Notes: generated from the sequence alone by a model not told the origin. Shown: positions 1-6,621, numbered from the stretch's first letter. The stretch: 6,783 nucleotides of DNA from JAXDLH01 sp034666705 (GCA_034666705.1 JAXDLH010000494.1:1-6783); one strand, 5' to 3'. Numbers and translations: made by a program.

Positions 1-2
1 CC

Positions 3-125
3 GTCTATCGACGGCAAGGCGATGGCTTGCAGCTCGCCGTCACGCTCACCGGCGACGCCGCGTTGACCTCGCCAATGCTCCCAGGCTTCTCCTGCCCTCT
101 GTCCCGCCTCTGGTCACCCGCCTGA
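3..125 (+). CDS. Uma2-family (DUF820) protein, C-terminal fragment
   Basis: This is the 3' end of a gene that enters from the left edge: 40 codons in frame 3, ending in TGA at 123-125. The translated tail contains LTGDAALTSPMLPGF followed by CPLSRLW. This resembles the usual end of Uma2/DUF820 proteins: a short beta strand, an L-x-G-D segment, a T-S-P-L-L-P-G-F/L motif, then a hydrophobic end such as PLARLF. Uma2 proteins have a PD-(D/E)XK nuclease-like fold, occur in many copies in Chloroflexota, Cyanobacteria and Deinococcota, and have no settled cellular role. The catalytic residues would lie upstream of the window, so activity cannot be judged. It is separated from the formate dehydrogenase operon by 60 bp and no functional link is evident. 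The assignment rests on the recalled motif in a short fragment. Confidence 0.55.
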   Translation, partial: VYRRQGDGLQLAVTLTGDAALTSPMLPGFSCPLSRLWSPA

Positions 126-170
126 TATCGGGGCATCCGCGACCATACCGGAATCACCTGGAGGAACCTT

Positions 171-176
171 AGGAGG
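171..176 (+). promoter_or_regulatory. Ribosome binding site of formate dehydrogenase alpha
   Basis: A perfect AGGAGG lies 9 nt before the ATG at 186. A second purine-rich GGAGG occurs at 160-164. This strong Shine-Dalgarno decides the start at 186 over the next in-frame ATG at 195. No convincing -35/-10 pair was seen between the Uma2-like stop (125) and this site. Confidence 0.8.
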
Positions 177-185
177 AAGCCTGAG

Positions 186-3100
186 ATGGAAGCGATGCGC
201 CGGATAGGATCGTGGCCGGTGGTGCGCCAGCTCCGCGAGGGCGATCCGCTCGGGCTCGGCAAGGCTGCCCAATCGCAGCGCTCGGCGGAGCTCGCGCCGC
301 GCACCGAGCGGGCCGACCGCGTCGTGGGGTCGATCTGCCCATTTTGCGCGGTCGGGTGCGGCCAGCTTGTCTACGTCGAGGATGGCGCCGTCACCCAGAT
401 CGAGGGTGATCCAGCGAGTCCGATCTCGCGCGGGCGGCTCTGTCCAAAAGGGTCGGCCACCAAGGACCTCGTGACGAGCCCACTGCGTGAGTACAAGGTG
501 AAATACCGCCCGGCCTTCGGCACGGCGTGGGAAGAGCTCTCGCTCGACCGAGCGATGGACATGATCGCCGACCGGGTCATCGCCACCCGCAACGAGACCT
601 GGGAGGCGAGCGAGAATACCGAGGAGGGGCCTGTCACACTCAATCGGACGCTCGGGCTGGGCAGCCTCGGCGGCGCGACCCTCGACAACGAGGAGAACTA
701 CCTGATCAAGAAGCTCTTCACCGGGCTTGGCATCGTCTCGGTGGAGAACCAGGCACGCATCTGACACAGCTCCACGGTCCCCGGTCTGGGGACCTCATTC
801 GGCCGCGGTGGGGCCACCACCTTTCTGCAAGACCTGGCGAATGCGGACTGCATCCTCATCATGGGCTCGAACATGGCGGAAAACCACCCCGTGGGGTACC
901 AGTGGGTGATGGAGGCTCGGGAGCGGGGCGCCCAGGTCATCCACGTCGACCCGCGCTTCACCCGCACGAGCGCCACCGCCACGAAGTGGGTGCAGGTCCG
1001 GGCCGGGGCCGACATCGCCTTCCTGGGCGGGATCATCAACTACATCCTCGAGCACGGCCGCGAGTTTCGCGACTACGTCGTCAACTACACGAATGCGCCC
1101 GTGATCATCAACGAGGAGTTCCAGGACACGGAGGAGCTGGCCGGCTTCTTCTCTGGCTGGGACGCCGCTGAGGGCCGGTACGACAATGGGAGCTGGCAGT
1201 ACGAGGGGATGGACGTTCTGGGCTCGGCTGGGAAGCGCTCGCGCGGCGCCAACGTCGGGCACGCCGCCAGCCAGGGCGGGCACGGCAACGAGCTCGAGCT
1301 CAGCGAGCCACCGGCGCAGGATCCGACGCTCGAGCACCCGCGCTGCGTCTTCCAGATCCTGAAACGGCACTTCCAGCGCTATACGCCCGAGCTGGTCGCC
1401 GAGCTCTGCGGTTGTACCGCGGCGGACCTCATCGCCGTGGCGGAGGCGCTGTGCGCCAACTCCGGTCGTGAGCGCACCTCGGCGTTCGTCTACTCGGTGG
1501 GTTGGACCCAGCACACCGTCGGCGTGCAGAACGTGCGTGCCGCCGCGATCATCCAGCTCCTGCTGGGCAATGTCGGGCGCCCCGGCGGCGGGGTCATGGC
1601 GCTCCGGGGCCACGCCTCGATCCAGGGCTCGACCGACATTCCGACGCTCTACGACATCCTGCCCGGGTACATCCCGATGCCGGATGCCTATGCCCACGAC
1701 AACCTCAAGGAGTACGTCGAGCGCAACTCCTCCCCGAGTGGTTGGTGGGGGAACATGAACACCTACGTCGTCAGCCTCCTGAAGGCGTACTGGGGCTCGG
1801 CGGCAAATCCGGCGAACGACTTTTGCTTCGATTACCTGCCCCGGATCACCGGCGACCACTCGGAGTACCAGGCCGCCCTCTCCATGCTGGATGGGGAGAT
1901 GCACGGGTACTTCCTGCTCGGCGAGAACCCCGGCGTTGGGTCCGCCAACGCGCGATTGCACCGTCTCGCGCTCGCTAACCTCCAGTGGCTGGTCGTCCGC
2001 GACCTCGTGGAGATCGAGAGCGCCTCTTTCTGGTACGACGCGCCGGAGTTCGAGACCGGTGAGCTCATCGCCGACCAGATTCGGACTGAGGTCTTCCTCC
2101 TGCCGGCGGCGTCGATCGTCGAAAAAGAAGGCTCCTTCACGAATACGCAGCGCCTGTTGCAGTGGCACCACAAGGCGGTCGAGCCGCAAGGCGACTGTCG
2201 CTCCGACCTCTGGTTCATCTACCATCTTGGCCGGATCATCCGCCAGAAGCTGGCCGGCTCGCAAGACCCGAAAGACCGGCCGCTCCTCGACCTGCAATGG
2301 GACTACCCGACCGAGGGGGCGCTGGATGAGCCGAGTGCCGAGGCCGTGCTGCGCGAGATCAACGGCTGGGATGCGGAGGGCAAGGCACTCACCGCGTATA
2401 CCCAGCTCAAGGCCGACGGCTCGACGACCTGCGGCTGCTGGATCTACTGCGGCAGCTTCGCCGATGAGGAGAACCAGACGGCACGCCGGAAGCCTGGCAG
2501 CGAGCAGAGCTGGGTGGCGCCCGAATGGGGCTGGGCGTGGCCGGCGAACCGACGCATTATCTACAACCGCGCCTCCGCCGACCCGAGCGGCGTGCCCTGG
2601 TCAGAGCGGAAGCGCTACGTCTGGTGGGACGAAGCGAGCGGCCGGTGGACCGGTTACGACAACCCCGACTTCGAGGCCGACAAGCGCCCCGATTACGTGC
2701 CGCCTGAGGGAGCACGGGCGCAGGCCGCGATCGCCGGCAATCACCCGTTTATCCTCCAGGCGGACGGGCGCGGTTGGTTGTTCGCCCCGAGCGGACTGGT
2801 CGACGGCCCGCTGCCGGCGCACTACGAGCCGCACGAATCGCCCTTCCGGAACCCGCTCTATGCGCCGCGGGCGAACCCCGCACGGCAGCAGTTTCCCCGT
2901 CCCGCGAACCCGTACCACCCGAGCAACGGCGACGTCGGCGCCGACGCGTATCCGTACGTGATGACGACCTACCGGCTGACCGAGCATCACACGGCTGGTG
3001 GCATGAGCCGGACCGCTCCGCTTCTTGCGGAGCTGCAGCCGGAGATGTTCTGCGAGGTCAGCCCGGAGCTGGCGGCCGAGCGGAATCTCGAGCACGGCGG

Positions 3101-3410
3101 CTGGGCGACGATCATCACGGCGCGCACGGCGATCGAGGCGCGGGTGCTCGTCACCGACCGCATCAAGCCGCTCGCGGTGCAAGGCCGCACGCTGCACCAG
3201 GTCGGCCTCCCCTACCATTGGGGGAGCAAAGGTCTCGTCACCGGCGACTCGGCGAACGATATCTTCCCGATCGCGCTCGATCCGAACGTGCACATTCAGG
3301 AAGTGAAGGCGGCGACCTGCGACATCCGCCCCGGTCGCCGGCCGCGCGGCAAGGCGCTGCGCGAGCTCGTCGACCGGTACCCGCGTTCACAGGAGGCAGA
3401 TGGGACATGA
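186..3410 (+). CDS. fdnG/fdoG-like: Selenocysteine-containing formate dehydrogenase, alpha (catalytic) subunit
   Basis: This is the molybdopterin oxidoreductase that oxidises formate to CO2. The reading frame is 1074 residues if the in-frame TGA at 762-764 is read as Sec193, close to E. coli FdnG (about 1015). The N-terminal [4Fe-4S] motif is C51-x2-C54-x3-C58-x27-C86. The active-site segment is NQARI-Sec193-His194, like NQARV-Sec-H in FdnG. Conserved segments follow: MGSNMAENHPVG (from 226), GWTQHTVG, and ALRGHASIQG with Arg474 at the position of the catalytic Arg333 of E. coli FdhF. The C-terminal pterin-dinucleotide-binding domain runs from about Tyr924 (YRLTEHHTAGGMSR) to about 1060. No twin-arginine signal is visible: the N-terminus reads MEAMRRIGSWPVVRQ, with no hydrophobic stretch, unlike FdnG. 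The start is fixed by the AGGAGG at 171-176. The gene heads an operon with the beta and NrfD-like subunits. Splitting it into two ORFs at the TGA would be an annotation error: both halves share one frame and the homology is continuous. Confidence 0.95.
762..764 (+). other. In-frame TGA recoded as selenocysteine (Sec193)
   Basis: The TGA sits exactly where formate dehydrogenases carry Cys or Sec, between NQARI and the conserved His194. The frame stays open for 881 further codons with family-typical sequence. A bacterial SECIS hairpin starts 11 nt after the codon. Recoding requires SelB, tRNA-Sec and selenophosphate synthesis encoded elsewhere in the genome. Confidence 0.93.
762..801 (+). promoter_or_regulatory. 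Bacterial SECIS element in the fdh alpha mRNA
   Basis: Directly after the TGA the RNA can fold into a perfect 7-bp stem, GGTCCCC (776-782) with GGGGACC (788-794), closed by the five-base loop GGTCT (783-787). Counting the U of UGA as 1, the loop is bases 22-26, the same loop sequence and position I recall for E. coli fdhF. This is the expected SelB-binding structure. One difference: the base at position 17 (778), a bulged U in fdhF, can pair with A792 here. The hairpin is also coding (T-V-P-G-L-G-T). Confidence 0.9.
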
Positions 3411-3454
3411 CCCAGACCTCACGAGTGGGTCCGTGGCGGCGTAGGCAACCATTG

Positions 3455-3545
3455 CGTCCGGTAGGGAAGGGGCTTGCCCCCTTCCGCCCGGGTAGGCTAG
3501 CGCCAGACAAGGCGGCGGGGGACGAGCCCCTGCCCTACCGGAACG
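3455..3545. repeat. REP-like palindromic element between fdh alpha and beta
   Basis: The outer arms TCCGGTAGGG (3457-3466) and CCCTACCGGA (3533-3542) are perfect reverse complements, and a flanking CG/CG pair can extend them across a one-base bulge. Inside lie two further hairpins. One is GGAAGGGG (3465-3472) with CCCCTTCC (3478-3485) around a CTTGC loop. The other pairs GGGG (3517-3520) with CCCC (3527-3530), plus three pairs beyond a bulged T. The element fills most of the 159-bp gap between alpha and beta and does not look coding. Such GTAGGGG-type palindromes are typical dispersed intergenic repeats, but copy number elsewhere cannot be seen here. In the mRNA it could stabilise 3' ends, attenuate, or change the alpha:beta ratio. 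Confidence 0.65.
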
Positions 3546-3569
3546 GCGAAAAATGCCTCGGCGCTCGAT

Positions 3570-4451
3570 ATGACAACTGACCTACCGGGGAGCAAGCCGG
3601 CGGCGTGGCCTGAGAGCTATGGGGCTGAGGCGAAGCCGCGGGTTGGCTTCTTTACCGACACGACCCTCTGCATCGGCTGCAAGGCGTGCGAGGTGGCGTG
3701 CAAAGAGTGGAACCTCGTCCCCGAGGATGGCTTCGTCTGGACTGGCCATTCCTACGACAACACCGGCGCGCTGAGCGCGAATAGCTGGCGCCACGTGGCG
3801 TTCATCGAGCAGCAGAAGCCCCTGCGCGTGGACAGAGACACGCTCGGCGTGGGCGGCGAGGATCCCGCGGGGCTCCGCTGGCTCATGTCGTCCGACGTCT
3901 GCAAGCACTGCACGCACGCCGCCTGCCTCGACGTGTGCCCGACCGGCGCGCTCTTTCGCACGGAGTTTGGCACTGTCGTCGTGCAACAGGACGTCTGCAA
4001 CGGCTGCGGGTACTGTGTGCCGGCCTGTCCGTTCGGCGTCATCGACCGCCGGATGATCGAGGATGCCCCCGGCGACGGCGCGGCGCAGAAGTGCACGCTC
4101 TGCTACGACCGCACAAAGGGCGGCCTGGAGCCCGCCTGTGCCAAGGCCTGCCCGACTAACTCGATCCAGTTCGGCGAGCTGGGCGATCTGCGAGCGCACG
4201 CCCGCCAGCGGCTCGCGACCGTCCAGGCCAGTGGCTTCGCCGACGCGCAACTGTACGGTGCCGATCCTACTGATGGGGTCGGAGGCTTCGGCGCCTTCTT
4301 TCTCCTGCTCGACGACCCCGAGGTCTACGGCCTCCCGCCGGACCCGGTCGTAACGACGCGCGATCTGCCCGCGATCTGGGGCTCCGCCCTGGCGGCGGCG
4401 GGCGCGTTGGCCATCACCATCGGTCTCGCCTTCGCGAAGCAGCGCCGATGA
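3570..4451 (+). CDS. fdnH/fdoH-like: Formate dehydrogenase beta (iron-sulfur electron-transfer) subunit
   Basis: The 293-residue protein matches the length of E. coli FdnH (294). It carries electrons from alpha to the membrane subunit. Sixteen cysteines form four [4Fe-4S] ferredoxin-type groups: C34-C37-C40-C44 (CIGCKACEVACKEWN), C111-C114-C119-C123, C143-C146-C149-C153 (CNGCGYCVPACPFG) and C175-C178-C190-C194. A single hydrophobic helix at about 267-288 (LPAIWGSALAAAGAL onward) ends in KQRR and anchors the protein, as in FdnH. The ATG at 3570 is chosen because conserved sequence begins near residue 24. No Shine-Dalgarno is evident before it, the upstream bases being the end of the palindromic element, so translation may be coupled to alpha or start weakly. 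Its TGA overlaps the start of the next gene as ATGA (4448-4451), so beta and the membrane subunit are probably translated in a coupled way. Confidence 0.93.
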   Translation: MTTDLPGSKPAAWPESYGAEAKPRVGFFTDTTLCIGCKACEVACKEWNLVPEDGFVWTGHSYDNTGALSANSWRHVAFIEQQKPLRVDRDTLGVGGEDPAGLRWLMSSDVCKHCTHAACLDVCPTGALFRTEFGTVVVQQDVCNGCGYCVPACPFGVIDRRMIEDAPGDGAAQKCTLCYDRTKGGLEPACAKACPTNSIQFGELGDLRAHARQRLATVQASGFADAQLYGADPTDGVGGFGAFFLLLDDPEVYGLPPDPVVTTRDLPAIWGSALAAAGALAITIGLAFAKQRR

Positions 4452-5449
4452 GCCGCGAGCCCTCCCCTGCTTTCCAGCCGCAGTCGCAATCTGCCCGGCG
4501 AACCGCGCAGACCGCGCCCGCGAGCGGCGAGTCCGCGCCGGGGTTTCGCTCGTACTACGGCCAGCCGATCATCAAGGAGCCGATCTGGAAGCCGGAAGTA
4601 CCCGTGTACTTCTTCTGCGGCGGGCTCGCCGGCGCCTCGGCCAGCCTCGCCCTCGCCGCTCGGCTCGCGGGCAACGCGCGGCTCGCACGGCATGCGACCT
4701 TCGCCGGAATGGCGGGCATCGGCGTGAGCCCGATTTTGCTGATCCTCGATCTGGGCAAGCCCGCGCGCTTCTACCACATGCTCCGCGTGGTCAAGCTCAC
4801 CTCCCCGATGAGCGTCGGCACCTGGATCCTCAGCGGCACTGGCGCGGCACTGACGCTCGCGGCCGGCTGCGAGGCGCTCGGGATTCTGCCTAGCGTCAAA
4901 CTCGCGGCCCAGGCCGTGGCGGGGCTGCTCGGCCTGCCGCTCTCGACCTACACCGCTGCGCTCCTCGCCGACACCGCGGTGCCGATCTGGCATGACGCGC
5001 GGCGCGAGCTGCCGTTCGTCTTCGCGGGCAGCGCCGCGGCGAGCGCTGGCGCCGTCGCCATGCTCACGACCAGTCCGGAGGAGGCGGGGCCGGCGCGACG
5101 GATGGCCGTCGCCGGCGCCGTCCTCGAGCTCGCGGCGGTGCGCGCGATGGAGCGTCGCCTGGGCGAACTCGTCGGGGAGCCGTATCGGCAGGGGGTGGCC
5201 GGCCGCTTCTCGCGAGTGGCTCGGGCCTGCACGGCCGCAGGCGCAACGGTCGTCGCCGTCGCCGGCCGGAAGCGCGCCGGCGCCATCGTGGGCGGTGTGC
5301 TCCTCCTGGGCGGCTCGTTCCTGGAGCGCTGGGCCGTCTTCAAAGCGGGGCAGCAGTCAGCGCGGGATCCAAAGTACACCGTCATTCCGCAGCGAGCCCG
5401 CGCGCAGCGTGACGGCACCAGCGTCACGACCCTGCCCGCCATTACTTGA
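4448..5449 (+). CDS. NrfD/PsrC-family membrane subunit of formate dehydrogenase
   Basis: The 333-residue protein is predicted to be polytopic, with about eight membrane helices near residues 51-72, 83-101, 122-143, 152-172, 188-207, 217-232, 256-273 and 279-299. Family-like features are the segment GQPIIKEPIWKPE before helix 1, the glycine-rich start of helix 1 (YFFCGGLAGASAS), and the LILDLGKPARFYHMLR loop after helix 2, all characteristic of NrfD/polysulfide reductase membrane subunits. These proteins lack heme and exchange electrons and protons with menaquinone. The gene stands where cytochrome b (FdnI) would be in E. coli; no FdnI-like sequence is present. An about 50-residue hydrophilic N-terminus precedes helix 1. 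The start overlaps the beta stop (ATGA). This is probably the last gene of the operon, because the next gene is convergent. Confidence 0.88.
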   Translation: MSREPSPAFQPQSQSARRTAQTAPASGESAPGFRSYYGQPIIKEPIWKPEVPVYFFCGGLAGASASLALAARLAGNARLARHATFAGMAGIGVSPILLILDLGKPARFYHMLRVVKLTSPMSVGTWILSGTGAALTLAAGCEALGILPSVKLAAQAVAGLLGLPLSTYTAALLADTAVPIWHDARRELPFVFAGSAAASAGAVAMLTTSPEEAGPARRMAVAGAVLELAAVRAMERRLGELVGEPYRQGVAGRFSRVARACTAAGATVVAVAGRKRAGAIVGGVLLLGGSFLERWAVFKAGQQSARDPKYTVIPQRARAQRDGTSVTTLPAIT

Positions 5450-5533
5450 GCACGCGACATCGACGAATCCTGAATAGCTCCTGCTCGTGCCAATTCGCCG
5501 AAAGGTGACGGTCAACCATCCATTCGCCACAAT

Positions 5534-5592
5534 CCAACCGTTCGTGGAGCGCCCCCAACCGTTCTTGGTTTGCCAACCGTTCGTGGTGAGGC
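5534..5592. repeat. Partial ~20-bp arm repeats, tandem
   Basis: The segment CCAACCGTTCGTGG, the left arm of the 100-bp element, starts at 5534, 5555 (with TTCTTGG) and 5573, at steps of 21 and 18 bp. It recurs at 5709 and 5729, a step of 20 bp. A weaker relative is CAACCATCCATTCG near 5513. The last of each series (5573 and 5729) is the arm of a full palindromic element; the others are arm-only copies. On the minus strand they translate into NGW/HERL-like repeats, which I regard as non-coding. Confidence 0.7.
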
Positions 5593-5672
5593 TCTCGAAC
5601 CATGAACCCGGTGGAATCAACCTTGCACTCGCCATGTCCGCCCTTCGAGAGCCTCAGGGCGAACGGTTGCAA
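5573..5672. repeat. 100-bp palindromic paired-hairpin element, copy 1
   Basis: The 26-base arms 5574-5599 and 5644-5669 are reverse complements except for three bases. The element can also fold as two hairpins. The left pairs GTTCGTGGT (5579-5587) with ACCATGAAC (5599-5607). The right pairs GTCCGCCC (5636-5643) with GGGCGAAC (5657-5664). The two loops, GAGGCTCTCGA and its counterpart TTCGAGAGCCTCA, are perfectly complementary. This is the widespread bacterial intergenic REP/MITE-like type in which a GTTCGTGGTGAG arm faces a CTCAGGGCGAAC arm. It lies between convergent genes, a common site for such repeats. Confidence 0.8.
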
Positions 5673-5728
5673 CGTGCGGCTCGTTCTCACCGCCTCCATT
5701 CGTGGTTGCCAACCGTTCGTGGTGCGCC

Positions 5729-5828
5729 CCAACCGTTCGTGGTGAGGCACTCGAACCATGAACCCGGTGGAACCAACTTTGCACTCGCCGGGTCCGCCCT
5801 TCGAGCGCCTCAGGGCGAACGGTTGCAA
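5729..5828. repeat. 100-bp palindromic paired-hairpin element, copy 2
   Basis: This is the same length as copy 1, in the same orientation, starting exactly 156 bp later. It differs at six of 100 positions by my count. Its hairpins are 5735-5743 with 5755-5763, and 5792-5799 with 5813-5820. The last seven bases (GTTGCAA, 5822-5828) are also the first seven bases of the first unit of the CRISPR-like array, so the two repeat families overlap here. Confidence 0.8.
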
Positions 5829-6097
5829 TTAGCGGCGAGGCCCGGGCAAGTCAGTATCCCGTGAAGCCTGCCTCATTGGGGTAGGGGTCCAGGTTCAGTT
5901 GCAATTAGCGGCGAGGCCCGGGCGAGTCGGTATCCCCTGGTGCTTGCTGTGTCGGCGCGCAGCTCGCTACGGTTGCAACTTGCGGCGAGGCCCGGGCGAA
6001 TCGGCATGCTGATCCAGTGACCGCAATGGTGGCAGCGCGTTGGCGTTGCAATTTGCGGCGAGGCCAGGCGAAGGCCAGGTCCGGGCGAATCGGTATC
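5822..6097 (-). CRISPR. Short degenerate CRISPR-like array, four repeats, no cas genes
   Basis: Four copies of a ~37-bp repeat start at 5822, 5898, 5972 and 6045, a spacing of 76, 74 and 73. They are separated by unrelated stretches of 39, 37 and 36 bp (5859-5897, 5935-5971, 6009-6044). Copies 1-3 share GCGGCGAGGCCCGGGC exactly; copies 1 and 2 differ at two bases over the unit, and copy 3 drifts further. Copy 4 carries a 16-bp insertion (6066-6081). Read on the minus strand the unit runs from GATACCGA to ATTGCAAC, the kind of 3' end seen in type I and III repeats, which is why I give minus orientation. Against a live locus: the copies are divergent, there is no leader (copy 4 touches the stop codon of the flanking gene), and there are no cas genes. 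It may be a relic or another spaced repeat family. Confidence 0.45.
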
Positions 6098-6530
6098 AGC
6101 GCTGCTGGAGCACCTCGCTGCGGCCGTCGACCACGCGGTCGATGCGGATGAGCACCCCGACGCCCACGTTGTCCGGGTCCTTCTCGACCTCTTTGGCGAC
6201 GCTGCGCGCGCGGATCTCGTCGCGAAGCTGGCCGGTCTGATACGCCTCGGCCACGCCGAAGAAGCGCCGCATCGAGACGCCCTTGCTCGAATTGCGGTAG
6301 AGGATCGCCACCCGCGGGTTCCGCTTCAAGTTCTCCACGCTCGCCCCGTGGCTGCGCTCCAGGTAGGCGAGGTGATCCTTGTCGAAGACCATGACGCTCC
6401 CCTTCAGCGCCAGGTCCGGCTGCCCATCGTCGTCGGCAGTCGCCATGACGCACGGCGTGCCCTCGGCGAAGGCGTTGTCGACGTCCGCCGCGAAGACTGT
6501 CAGGTCGATCGTTTGCGTTACTGCCGTCAT
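6096..6530 (-). CDS. Pyridoxamine 5'-phosphate oxidase-fold family protein (FMN- or F420-binding split barrel)
   Basis: The 144-residue protein begins MTAVTQTIDL. The core segments TPCVMATADDDGQPDLAL, VMVFDKDHLAYLER, NLKRNPRVAILYRNS and MRRFFGVAEAY follow the order expected for small PPOX-fold (PF01243-like) flavoproteins: a strand reporting on a substrate pocket, then N-P-R/K-V, then a strand with a G-x-A. Members bind FMN or F420 and reduce or oxidise varied small molecules, so the substrate cannot be told. The ATG at 6530 is preferred over the TTG at 6548 because GGAG (minus strand, 6540-6537) lies 6 nt before it. The gene converges on the fdh operon and diverges from the kinase. Its stop codon at 6098-6096 overlaps the end of the CRISPR-like array by two bases. 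Confidence 0.8.
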   Translation of the reverse strand: MTAVTQTIDLTVFAADVDNAFAEGTPCVMATADDDGQPDLALKGSVMVFDKDHLAYLERSHGASVENLKRNPRVAILYRNSSKGVSMRRFFGVAEAYQTGQLRDEIRARSVAKEVEKDPDNVGVGVLIRIDRVVDGRSEVLQQR

Positions 6531-6557
6531 CCGCAACTCCAGTACCAATGTCCCGGG

Positions 6558-6563
6558 ATTCTA
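6558..6563 (-). promoter_or_regulatory. Possible -10 box for the PPOX-fold gene
   Basis: On the minus strand TAGAAT (one mismatch to TATAAT) lies 27 bp before the ATG at 6530, in an AT-rich patch of otherwise GC-rich DNA. No good -35 hexamer is found 16-18 bp upstream, so this is only a weak candidate. Confidence 0.25.
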
Positions 6564-6621
6564 ATCCAAACGGCCCGATGTTACTTTTTCACATATTTGT
6601 AACGGCGAGGGGGAGTTGCGC

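Noticed and set aside
5..304. 99-aa minus-strand frame at the left edge
   Set aside because: It overlaps the Uma2-like tail and the strong fdh alpha ribosome binding site and start on the other strand, with no recognisable domain.
762..860. fdh alpha as a nonsense-mutated pseudogene, or as two separate genes
   Set aside because: The TGA lies at the Sec position, the frame is unbroken afterwards, family motifs continue across it, and a SECIS hairpin follows.
795..2297. 500-aa open frame on the minus strand inside fdh alpha
   Set aside because: It is antisense to a strongly supported gene and shows no recognisable motif. Long shadow frames are usual at this GC content.
1891..2961. 356-aa plus-strand frame rich in Arg, Ser and Thr
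   Set aside because: This is an out-of-frame shadow of fdh alpha with low-complexity composition.
3407..3580. 57-codon frame between fdh alpha and beta as a real small protein
   Set aside because: It is translated from a palindromic repeat, has no recognisable features and no Shine-Dalgarno of its own. It is kept only as a possible coupling device.
5450..5530. Rho-independent terminator right after the NrfD-like gene
   Set aside because: Only a weak GCACG/CGTGC pair with a very long loop and no T run was found. The palindromic elements further on may end transcripts, but they lack a T tract.
5487..5864. 125-aa plus-strand frame and 92/128-aa minus-strand frames in the convergent gap
   Set aside because: They consist of translated 100-bp and 20-bp repeats, which commonly give spurious ORFs.
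5905..6453. 182-aa minus-strand frame
   Set aside because: It overlaps the PPOX-fold gene in another frame and runs into the repeat array. There is no family resemblance.
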